Below are positions 1-6,172 of a DNA stretch of 9,583 nucleotides, piece by piece. The first letter of the stretch is position 1. The number at the start of each line of letters is the position of its first letter. Under the pieces are notes generated by a model, which was given only the letters and a program-made list of their open reading frames with translations, searched no databases and was not told where the DNA came from. The stretch comes from Gemmatimonadota bacterium (lineage in GTDB: Bacteria; Latescibacterota; UBA2968; UBA8231), in NCBI GenBank assembly GCA_002712305.1, contig PATE01000023.1:1-9583 (forward strand), read 5' to 3'. Made by a program: the position numbers and the translations under genes.

Positions 1-1106
1 TTGGGCCGCGGATACCGACCCTCTTCGGGGTAGGCGGTGCGACCATTGTGTGACTGGGGTCCTGCCATGTAGAAGAAATGCAGCTGGTCGTTGTGCAGGA
101 TCGGCGCGTCGGCGTAGAGCATGCCCCAGTCCCATTCACCCGGACCACCGCGCTCGATGAAAGGCTCCCGCCAACGCGTCCATTGCACAGTGTCTCGACT
201 CACTGCCAGTTGGCTGTCCACGATCCCATCGACGCGGGCTGGGATGGCGCTCCCACCCGGTTCGTGTCCCCAGTAGTGGTCGGGCGCCTGAATGTGGTAG
301 GGCTCATCCAGATCGGTGTGGAAGGTGTGCAGCATCATGATGCGCAACCCGCCATTGGATCGATTCGCCAGATCGGCCGACGCCGAATAGAACTCGGTGC
401 CCGGTGGATCATCCAGATCCTGATCGATGACCGTGCGTAGGCCCGACCAGTTCAGGAAATCGGCGCTGTCTCGCCGCCCAAGAATCCGCGTTCGACGACC
501 CGACCCACGCTGCGAGTAGAAGACGAAGGGCGCATCGGGATCGATGGCACCGCCAAATCCTTCAGGCGGTGCACCAAAGTTGAAGAGCATCGGCTGTGAG
601 GAGTGTGCGCCTTCCGGGACCTGTTGCCAGTCGTAGCCATCGGCGGACGCAAACGCGCGCCAGATTCTGTTGCCCGCCTCATCGGAGCCGGTGGGTTTGT
701 TGTCGACGCGTTTCCAACGACGGCTCGCGTCTGACTCGTGAGGATCCCAGAGCAATGCCAGTTCATCGGCGGGGCAGTTGGTGATGTTGTTGTCTGTAGA
801 CCCGTCGAATTCGACGAGACCCAGGGAGGGTTTCTCCCACGCAACGCCGTCTGAAGAGTCTGCGGCGCAGACCAGAGCGCGGCCGTCGATCCAGTTCGTG
901 TAGTAGAGACGAAACCGGTGGGCCTTTTCATCGTATGTCACGCGCTGGAATCGGGGTGAGCCGGCCTCCCACGCGCAATTCATGGTAATCGACAGGGATC
1001 GCTCGACCGTCTGCTTCTTGGGCTGGTTGAGCACGCGCCGGACATCGCGCATGGACTCGATGAAGAAATCGTCGATGAACAGTTGTTTGCCCGGATCTTG
1101 TTCCAT
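1..1106 (-). CDS. Glycosidase-like beta-propeller protein (GH32/43-like), 3' end cut by window edge
   Basis: 368 residues are visible, and the reading frame is open to the left edge, so the C-terminus is missing. There is no signal peptide, so a cytoplasmic location is likely as far as this can be seen. The N-terminus carries LFIDDFFIE (9-17), followed by a region ending in arginine, leucine and proline residues (RVLNQP, 24-29). It then shows propeller-type repeats: SPRFQRVTYD (50-59), DGVAWEKPSLGLVEFDGS (86-103) with a following DNN, RRWKRV (129-134) and SADGYDW (154-160). This pattern is typical of large uncharacterised families in Planctomycetes-like bacteria that are annotated as GH32/GH43-like five-bladed propellers. 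A role in glycan or sugar handling is inferred; I cannot identify catalytic carboxylates with certainty. The ATG at 1106 is chosen because AGGAG lies five bases upstream; an in-frame ATG at 1130 has a poorer site. The upstream neighbour on the same strand is a sulfatase remnant, so the two may once have formed a sulfated-glycan operon. Confidence 0.75.
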   Translation of the reverse strand, partial: MEQDPGKQLFIDDFFIESMRDVRRVLNQPKKQTVERSLSITMNCAWEAGSPRFQRVTYDEKAHRFRLYYTNWIDGRALVCAADSSDGVAWEKPSLGLVEFDGSTDNNITNCPADELALLWDPHESDASRRWKRVDNKPTGSDEAGNRIWRAFASADGYDWQQVPEGAHSSQPMLFNFGAPPEGFGGAIDPDAPFVFYSQRGSGRRTRILGRRDSADFLNWSGLRTVIDQDLDDPPGTEFYSASADLANRSNGGLRIMMLHTFHTDLDEPYHIQAPDHYWGHEPGGSAIPARVDGIVDSQLAVSRDTVQWTRWREPFIERGGPGEWDWGMLYADAPILHNDQLHFFYMAGPQSHNGRTAYPEEGRYPRP

Positions 1107-1117
1107 CACCTCTCCTG
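1107..1117 (-). promoter_or_regulatory. Shine-Dalgarno site for the beta-propeller gene
   Basis: Read on the minus strand, AGGAG (complement of 1112-1116) sits five bases before the ATG at 1106. It decides the start in favour of 1106 over the in-frame ATG at 1130, which has no comparable purine run at the right distance. Confidence 0.6.
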
Positions 1118-1161
1118 ATACAATTGACATCTCAACGGCCGCACGATCCCGGCCGTGGGAG

Positions 1162-1377
1162 TCAGCTCAGTCGACCTGCTTTGGTGCCACCATCTTGCCA
1201 TAGATCCCAGCGTGGGTCGGCGTAGCGATCGAAGAATCGCTCGATTCGAGCTCTGTGGTCGGCAACCGTCTGCGCACAGTCGGGATCGCTTACACGATTC
1301 CAGCGTTCACCTGGATCATCGATCATGTTGTAGAGGTCATCGGACCTCATGCAGCCGATGGTCGCCAAGATCGGGTG
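1162..1377 (-). pseudogene. Sulfatase C-terminal remnant
   Basis: This frame is open between stops at 1378-1380 and 1162-1164 and contains only about 71 residues. The residues DLYNMIDDPGERWNRVSD followed by RARIERFFDRYADPRWD match the usual C-terminal end of type I sulfatases, where an (E)LYDLxxDPGExxNLA motif is followed by a final helix and, in many of these bacteria, a DPRWD tail. A whole sulfatase has roughly 450-550 residues with a CxPSR motif near the N-terminus; none of that is present here. The DNA that would encode it is replaced after only about 100 bases by the oppositely oriented oxygenase gene at 1474. A TTG at 1368 is in frame but no convincing ribosome site precedes it. I read this as a deletion remnant and not as a small functional protein. 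Its tail ends 55 bases before the beta-propeller gene, consistent with a former operon. Confidence 0.65.
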
Positions 1378-1473
1378 TCATTGCAAGAGAGAGCGCCTTC
1401 ATAAGGTGTCCTGATCGTTTCAGATCGCCTATCCTCTTCGTGGTTGTAGTGGACCAGTGCTCGAGAGGAATCC
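1378..1473 (+). promoter_or_regulatory. Probable promoter region and ribosome site of the first PhyH-like gene
   Basis: These 96 bases separate the truncated sulfatase frame from the plus-strand oxygenase operon and must hold its promoter unless transcription reads in from further left. GAGG at 1465-1468, five bases before the ATG at 1474, is a usable Shine-Dalgarno site. I see no convincing -35/-10 pair; TATCCT at 1430-1435 is the only -10-like hexamer and has no good partner upstream. The promoter call is positional only. Confidence 0.3.
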
Positions 1474-2316
1474 ATGACCGACGTGCCCATCGCCGATACC
1501 TTCCAATTCGATGCGCAGGGCTTCTTCATCCTGCGCGACGCCTTCGATGCCGAGCGTTGCAGGCACTACCTGGCCGAGCTCGATCGACTCTTTGAGCAGG
1601 AGTATACCGACAGCTGGCTTGCGGATGGGAATGTCAAGGGCCAGACGACGGTCCAGCTCACCGAAGGTCAGCGCCGAATCAATGGATTGCCGCTGTGGAC
1701 GGACGTTTTCGACGACGTCATCAGTTTCCCACCCGTCATCGACCGACTCCGCGCCTGGATGCAGGCACCCCAGTTGATAAACACGTGGGCCATCGACAAA
1801 ACGATCGGAACGCCGTGGGGTGGTTGGCACCGGGGTCTGAATCCCGACGATTACTCGGTGCGCCAGGGGAAGGTGCGATCCCGCATGCTCAACTGTGTCT
1901 ACATGCTCACCGACAATGACGAAGAGGATGGGTGCCTGGTGGTCGTACCGGGAGCTCACAAGTCAGAGATCGACCTGCCCATGGCCGACTACCGTGGCAA
2001 GGCGCTTCCCGGAATGGTCCCGGTCGTGGGAAAAGCAGGCGATATGGTCATGTTCACGGAGACCCTGTTTCACACCGGTGCGCCAAAGACGAGTTCACGA
2101 CGACGCACGAATCTGTATTTCAACTACATCGATGCCACCTACAACCCCGCCATGCGCGAGTTGCTCGCCGGGAATGAAGGAAACGTCAACCACTACGTGT
2201 TTCCACCCGACGTGCGCGCTCGTTTTGACGAAACCCAGACCGAGTTGACCCGATGGATGGAGTGGCAGAGGACGTCACCTGCCGGTAACCGACCCGAACT
2301 GATGGAGACGGACTGA
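1474..2316 (+). CDS. PhyH-like Fe(II)/2OG oxygenase with HxG in place of HxD
   Basis: 280 residues, a normal length for the phytanoyl-CoA dioxygenase (PhyH) family. These cytoplasmic double-stranded beta-helix enzymes usually hydroxylate a substrate using Fe(II), O2 and 2-oxoglutarate. The N-terminal helical part (FDAQGFFILRDAF, 12-24) is typical. Core landmarks are WHRG (118-121), VPGAHKSE (158-165), AGDMVMFTETLFHTG (188-202) with the distal metal ligand H200, and an arginine cluster R209-R211 placed where the 2-oxoglutarate-binding Arg normally sits. The proximal motif reads H119-R-G121, so the canonical Asp ligand is Gly. That is seen in known iron halogenases (HxG/HxA), but HxG-type PhyH homologues of unknown function also occur, so the reaction is open. 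The start at 1474 has a good ribosome site. The stop shares one base with the start of the following SDR gene, so the two are very likely co-translated. Substrate unknown. Confidence 0.85.
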   Translation: MTDVPIADTFQFDAQGFFILRDAFDAERCRHYLAELDRLFEQEYTDSWLADGNVKGQTTVQLTEGQRRINGLPLWTDVFDDVISFPPVIDRLRAWMQAPQLINTWAIDKTIGTPWGGWHRGLNPDDYSVRQGKVRSRMLNCVYMLTDNDEEDGCLVVVPGAHKSEIDLPMADYRGKALPGMVPVVGKAGDMVMFTETLFHTGAPKTSSRRRTNLYFNYIDATYNPAMRELLAGNEGNVNHYVFPPDVRARFDETQTELTRWMEWQRTSPAGNRPELMETD

Positions 2317-3416
2317 TGGATTTTCTTGTCATTGGAGGGACCGGATACTTCGGCCGGAGCACGGTGGAACAGCTGCTGGCGGCAGGGCACAACGTGGCCA
2401 TCTTCAGCCGGGGCAATGTGCGCCCCCCTTTCTGGGAGGATATCGAACACATCGCCGGAGACCGAGATGACCCTCAAGTCCTTCGACAGCAACTCGCAGG
2501 GCGTCAGTTTGATGGTGCCCTGGACAACCAGTGCTACGATCGACAGGAGGCTCAGGCCGTTGTTGACGCGTTGCAGGGTCAGGTCGGGCGCTTTGTCGTG
2601 GCCAGCACGGTCTCGGTGTATGGAGAAGGCGGGCACGCCAAGGGGCGGCATACGGTGCGTCAGCCCCTGGCCGATGAGGAGCGATTCGCCATCGACTACC
2701 GGTCTTTGGAGCCGGTCCACGAGACCGACCTGGACAGTCGAAGCCAATCGTGGGAAATGCGGCCTCACCTATCCGAGTATGGTGAAGGCAAACGCCAGGT
2801 GGAGCGGGTGATGCTCGAGGCTGAGGACTGGCCGTGGATCGTCGTACGTGTACCGGCCACGTTGGGGCCACACGATCCGTCGGGACGATTTGCCTGGTGG
2901 CTAACCCGAATTCTCGACGGCGAACCAATTCTGCTACCCGATGGCGGCACTCTCGCAGTGCAGTTGGGATACTCTCACGATCTCGCGCAGTTTCTGGTCA
3001 GACTGTTGGAGGATGGCCCCGTGCGCAACATCTACAACTACGCCCAGCACGAGTTGCCCCAGTTGGCCAACTGGCTGCAGGTGATCGCTGATGCGGCTGG
3101 CAAACCGTTGAACACGGTCTCCGTGCCCTCCTCTATCCTGCACCTGGCGACACAGTTGCCCTGGGAGGAGTGGTCGTATGCACCCTTCAGCTATTGTCCC
3201 CTCTTGATGTCGGTGGCCAAAGCTGAGGCCGAGATGGGGCTGGGGTTTCGTACAAGTCTGCGTGAATGGGTGCAAACGACGGTCGATTCGTATCTGGCAG
3301 ATCCAGAATCGTTGTCGTCGGCAAAACACGCCGATCAGCGGCCGGCGGAAGTCGAGTTTGCCAAGAGGTGGACCACCATCTGCAATCAGCTCATCCCGTC
3401 GCTTTCGGCCTCGTAG
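2316..3416 (+). CDS. NAD(P)-dependent epimerase/dehydratase-like atypical SDR
   Basis: 366 residues with an N-terminal Rossmann fold. Residues 2-13 include the dinucleotide-binding loop GGTGYFG (7-13), and SRGNVRPPF (31-39) plus GDRDD (48-52) resemble the CSP41-like/atypical extended SDR group and not the classical UDP-glucose epimerases. ASTVSVYG (96-103) is the strand bearing the usual catalytic Ser/Thr, and Y155-GEG-K159 matches the YxxxK catalytic pair. RVPATLGPHDP (178-188) is the typical substrate-side strand. The expected role is NAD(P)-linked oxidation, reduction or epimerisation of a sugar-like or other polar substrate; the precise reaction cannot be told from the sequence. The ATG overlaps the stop of the upstream oxygenase by one base, with GGAG (2304-2307) eight bases before it. 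Tight coupling implies the oxygenase and SDR act in one pathway. The next gene is convergent, 39 bases away. Confidence 0.85.
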   Translation: MDFLVIGGTGYFGRSTVEQLLAAGHNVAIFSRGNVRPPFWEDIEHIAGDRDDPQVLRQQLAGRQFDGALDNQCYDRQEAQAVVDALQGQVGRFVVASTVSVYGEGGHAKGRHTVRQPLADEERFAIDYRSLEPVHETDLDSRSQSWEMRPHLSEYGEGKRQVERVMLEAEDWPWIVVRVPATLGPHDPSGRFAWWLTRILDGEPILLPDGGTLAVQLGYSHDLAQFLVRLLEDGPVRNIYNYAQHELPQLANWLQVIADAAGKPLNTVSVPSSILHLATQLPWEEWSYAPFSYCPLLMSVAKAEAEMGLGFRTSLREWVQTTVDSYLADPESLSSAKHADQRPAEVEFAKRWTTICNQLIPSLSAS

Positions 3417-3455
3417 TCACGACAGCCCCACCGGCCAAGCGCCGCTGAGACAACG

Positions 3456-4256
3456 TCAGTCGTAGTTGCTCTTTTTGTGATCCCCCATCAGCCGTCGCTG
3501 GCGGGGATTGGCCTGGGCGAGAATCTCTTCATCAAAACGAAACCCGTGCGGGTACGGCGGGAATTTCTGCGTGATCATCCGCTGCGCATAGTGGACCTGC
3601 AGCAGATAACGCATGCGGTCGCTCGTGTTGGCCGTGCCTCGGTGCCAGACCTCTGATCGAAAGAGCAACCCATCTCCGGCGTTGCACATGATGGCCTGTT
3701 CCTGCCGGCCCCGGAAAGTGGTGTCTCCTTCCGGCGGCCGTCCGGCGCGATGACTTCCCGGCACGAAGTGGGTGGGGCCCAGGTCTGTGGTGATGTCGTC
3801 GAGATAGTAGTGCATGGTAGTGATGTATACGGGAATCTCAACGCGCTCGTCTTGTAAGACATCCTCGGGTAGTCGCAGAGGCTGCCAATCGGCGTGCAAG
3901 CTTTGCTCCGGGCGACCCGGACCCGTCAGCCAGATGGTCATGCCGATGACGTGCGCATCCTCGCCGTGGATGGCCTCCACGAGATCGATCACACCGGGAC
4001 GATCGAGAAAACTCAACAACAAGTGGTGCCGGTTGAAGGCGTTGTTGAGAACCTTCGTAGGAAAGTCGCCTTCTCCCACCTGTCTCGACGTGTCGAAATA
4101 CTCAGCCACCGGGTTGAGACGATCCATCAGGTCGCGAAGCTCGGCGACCTGGACGGCCGACAGAATGGCTGGGAAATAGGCGAAGCCATCCTCTCGCATG
4201 GCTTGCGCCTGACGCTCGACGCCACAGTGGTGGACGAGTGGCAGGGGCTCAGTCAT
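3456..4256 (-). CDS. PhyH-like Fe(II)/2OG dioxygenase, canonical facial triad
   Basis: 266 residues from the ATG at 4256. The open frame extends 77 codons further upstream, but that extension is arginine- and proline-rich, overlaps the upstream gene in another frame and has no family resemblance. Family landmarks: REDGFAYFPAILS (21-33), helical NRHHLLLSFLDRPGVIDLVE (75-94), the metal motif H121-A-D123, VPGSHRAGRPP (165-175), AGDGLLFRSEVWHRG (193-207) with distal ligand H205, and R214/R216 as candidate 2-oxoglutarate-binding arginines. A complete HxD...H triad predicts a working hydroxylase-type enzyme; the substrate is unknown. It is the last gene of a three-gene minus-strand unit, starting only two bases after the stop of the preceding oxygenase gene. 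No strong Shine-Dalgarno site is seen, so translation probably depends on coupling. It is convergent with the SDR gene on its other side. Confidence 0.87.
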   Translation of the reverse strand: MTEPLPLVHHCGVERQAQAMREDGFAYFPAILSAVQVAELRDLMDRLNPVAEYFDTSRQVGEGDFPTKVLNNAFNRHHLLLSFLDRPGVIDLVEAIHGEDAHVIGMTIWLTGPGRPEQSLHADWQPLRLPEDVLQDERVEIPVYITTMHYYLDDITTDLGPTHFVPGSHRAGRPPEGDTTFRGRQEQAIMCNAGDGLLFRSEVWHRGTANTSDRMRYLLQVHYAQRMITQKFPPYPHGFRFDEEILAQANPRQRRLMGDHKKSNYD

Positions 4257-4258
4257 GA

Positions 4259-5080
4259 TCACGACCACACATAGATCTCGTCCCGGTCCGGGCTCATAGC
4301 GAAGAAGATCGCCAGCACCGCCCGGGGGCGATCTCCGCAGACGGCAGGCACTTCGTGGTAATTCTCGGAAAAGAAGAAGTAGAGGTCTCCCGGTTCGAGG
4401 TGAATCTGCACGCGCTCGATCGCGTGTGCTTCGGCGTGGTCGGCGAAGGTGGTTCCCTCTAGGGTTTGCTGCAGCCGCGGTGTCCACGGACAGTTGTACA
4501 GCGTCGGCTCGCCACTGTCGCCCACATCATCTGAGTTCTGCAGGCACAGTACGGCAGCGAATTGATGGTCGAAGTGAGCCACTTCGTACTCGAAGGACTT
4601 GCTGCGCTTCCTCACCGAATCGTAGTGAGGACCATGGCCCAGATCTTCATGGTAGATGCGAAAGATCGCCGGGCCGTAGAGACGGCCGTCTTTCTCACGT
4701 GCCGTCAGCACCGTCTTGTCCGGTACCAGGGCAGCGAGTTTCTCATACACCACTTTGACGGGGTCGACGTACCCCTCGAAAAGGGTCGAGAACAACTCGT
4801 GGGTCTGCGTCGAGTGGGCGTGAAACTTCTCCCGATCAGCTCGGTGAGAGCCAAAGCTGGTACCGATGTCGACGCGCCGTGGCCGACCATCGCCATTGTG
4901 GCGTGGGTCGTAGAGCAATTCGCGTTCGCGGAATCGCTTCATCAACGCCTCGCAGTCTACCGGTTCGTAGGCGCCTCGTAGCACGATGGCGGGCGTCTCG
5001 CCGTGCACCAGTGCCATCAGGGGCTGCGGATGCAGCGCGAGGATCTCATCAACATCCGCTTCAGTGGGCGACCACGTCAT
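4259..5080 (-). CDS. 2OG-Fe(II) oxygenase superfamily protein, non-PhyH subgroup
   Basis: 273 residues from the ATG at 5080, whose A is the last base of the amidohydrolase TGA stop. The open frame extends 53 codons upstream, but that part lies over the amidohydrolase gene and is a shadow. The C-terminal half shows a double-stranded beta-helix oxygenase core: FRIYHEDLGHGPHYDS (140-155) with metal motif H152-Y-D154, AHFDHQFAAVLCLQNSDD (168-185), HLEPGDLYFFFSENYHEVPAV (227-247) with distal ligand H242, and R251/R253 positioned to bind the 2-oxoglutarate carboxylate, then AIFFAMSPDRDEIYVWS at the C-terminus. The N-terminal third is helical and not recognisable. Spacing and local motifs differ from the PhyH genes nearby, so this is a separate oxygenase lineage and not a duplicate. 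A hydroxylation-type reaction is expected; substrate unknown. It is the middle gene of a coupled trio with amidohydrolase upstream and PhyH downstream. Confidence 0.75.
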   Translation of the reverse strand: MTWSPTEADVDEILALHPQPLMALVHGETPAIVLRGAYEPVDCEALMKRFRERELLYDPRHNGDGRPRRVDIGTSFGSHRADREKFHAHSTQTHELFSTLFEGYVDPVKVVYEKLAALVPDKTVLTAREKDGRLYGPAIFRIYHEDLGHGPHYDSVRKRSKSFEYEVAHFDHQFAAVLCLQNSDDVGDSGEPTLYNCPWTPRLQQTLEGTTFADHAEAHAIERVQIHLEPGDLYFFFSENYHEVPAVCGDRPRAVLAIFFAMSPDRDEIYVWS

Positions 5081-6021
5081 CAGCTGTCCATCCCGTAGGC
5101 GGATGCAGCGGTATCGTGAAAGAGAGCTTCTCGGTCTGCGGCGGGCAGATCCTTCGTCCAGTCGACGAAGTGACCGTAGAGCGTGGCGATGTCGAATCCC
5201 TGAAGTCGGTCGACGGGGTAATTGCTGGCAAACATGCAACGTGTCGTGCCGAAGATGTCGATCGCTTCCAGGACGAGATCCCTGACCTTCGCCTCACGAG
5301 CGGCATCTTCGTGATAGGCACCGCCACAGAAAAAAAGCATGGATAGCTTGAGATACACGTGCGGTACGGCCGCCATGGCCTGCAAACCCTCCCGCCACAT
5401 CTGCGGATAGTCATCGTCCTCGCCATCGTGAAAGGAGGCGAGATGGTCGATGATGACCGGTGTGTTTGGATGACCGGTAAGAGTCTTTGCCGCATCGACG
5501 AGTTGGTGGGGGTTGCACTGCAGGTCGAAGGACAGTCCACGTTCGCCCATGAGTGCGATGCTCTCGGCAAATACCGGATCACACACGAAGTCTCCACGTT
5601 CCACCTGTGGCCAGGTGAGATCGGGATTGCTGGGATGGTGATTGAGAATCATGCGCACCCCTCGCAGCCGATCGTCTGCGGCTTCAGCGTGCCGGTCGAG
5701 CAGTTGTCGTGTGTGCTCCACGTCTTTTGCCAGATCTACGTAGGCGACGATACCGAACCGACGGCCTGTGGGGACCATCTGTTGGCATACGAACTCCGTT
5801 TCAGCGACGGAATCGATCACCGCGCCACCCTCGGCTTGCCCCACGACGGTCTCCACGTGGACGCTGGAGGTCAGTTCCAGCCCGCCGGGCAACTGCGACA
5901 TATCCGCCAGGTAGTCGTCGGCCAGATAGACGGGTTGGTGTTGCTCTACAGCGGTTCCCAGATTCGGATTGGGACGCTGGTGAATGTTCCACAGATGGAA
6001 GTGAGGATCACAAAGTCGCAT
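5080..6021 (-). CDS. Amidohydrolase 2 family TIM-barrel hydrolase (COG3618 lactonase-like)
   Basis: 313 residues if the ATG at 6021 is used. The family usually begins only a few residues before its first metal motif, and here MRLCDPHFHLWN gives the H7-x-H9 pair at once. An ATG at 6036 (five residues longer) is equally possible; neither has a good ribosome site. Further family motifs: VHVETV (54-59, E57), GIVAYVDL (90-97), LRGVRMILNHHP (119-130), FDLQCNPHQL (165-174, H172), PVIIDHLA (188-195, H193), KLSML (225-229) and CMFASNYPVDRL (262-273). The group includes fuconolactonase-like, 2-pyrone-4,6-dicarboxylate lactonase-like and 4-sulfomuconolactone hydrolase-like enzymes, so hydrolysis of a lactone is the best guess. 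The usual metal/catalytic Asp of the GSDWPV-type motif reads Asn here (N267), as in a recognised SNFPV-type subset. It heads the operon with two oxygenases and is divergent from the Gfo/Idh gene. Confidence 0.83.
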   Translation of the reverse strand: MRLCDPHFHLWNIHQRPNPNLGTAVEQHQPVYLADDYLADMSQLPGGLELTSSVHVETVVGQAEGGAVIDSVAETEFVCQQMVPTGRRFGIVAYVDLAKDVEHTRQLLDRHAEAADDRLRGVRMILNHHPSNPDLTWPQVERGDFVCDPVFAESIALMGERGLSFDLQCNPHQLVDAAKTLTGHPNTPVIIDHLASFHDGEDDDYPQMWREGLQAMAAVPHVYLKLSMLFFCGGAYHEDAAREAKVRDLVLEAIDIFGTTRCMFASNYPVDRLQGFDIATLYGHFVDWTKDLPAADREALFHDTAASAYGMDS

Positions 6022-6172
6022 CGATTCAGATTCCATGAAGGAGGATGGGACAAGGTTGCCGTGACTTCTCGATTGCACGTACCGTCTGCTGCTCAAGCGG
6101 TGGATCGACGCTGTCGGTTCGCCCCGCGGCCTGACCCACCAAGCCGTGTGACCCTAAACAAAGAGTGAACAC
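6022..6172. promoter_or_regulatory. Divergent intergenic region, amidohydrolase operon / Gfo-Idh gene
   Basis: About 150 bases lie between the start of the minus-strand amidohydrolase operon and the plus-strand GTG at 6173, so both promoters and any shared operator should be here. I found no clear -35/-10 pair and no long inverted repeat. TTGCAC at 6073-6078 is a -35-like hexamer on the plus strand without a matching -10 at 16-18 bases. The AAAGAGTGA run (6160-6168) just before the GTG is a weak ribosome site. The GAAGGAGGATGGG run (plus strand, about 6037-6050) looks like a Shine-Dalgarno site, but no plausible gene follows it on that strand. Confidence 0.35.

Noticed and set aside
78-440. 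120-codon plus-strand and 159-codon minus-strand frames over the first kilobase
   Set aside because: Both lie within the beta-propeller gene in other frames. The propeller frame is continuous from 1106 to the edge and has recognisable repeats.
3417-3455. Possible bidirectional terminator between the convergent SDR and PhyH genes
   Set aside because: Only a four-base stem (CGGC/GCCG) can be formed, without a T-run on either strand. That is too weak to call.
5359-6168. 269-codon plus-strand ORF opposite the amidohydrolase
   Set aside because: It is antisense to a gene with strong family motifs and shows no motif of its own. Long antisense frames are expected in GC-rich coding DNA.
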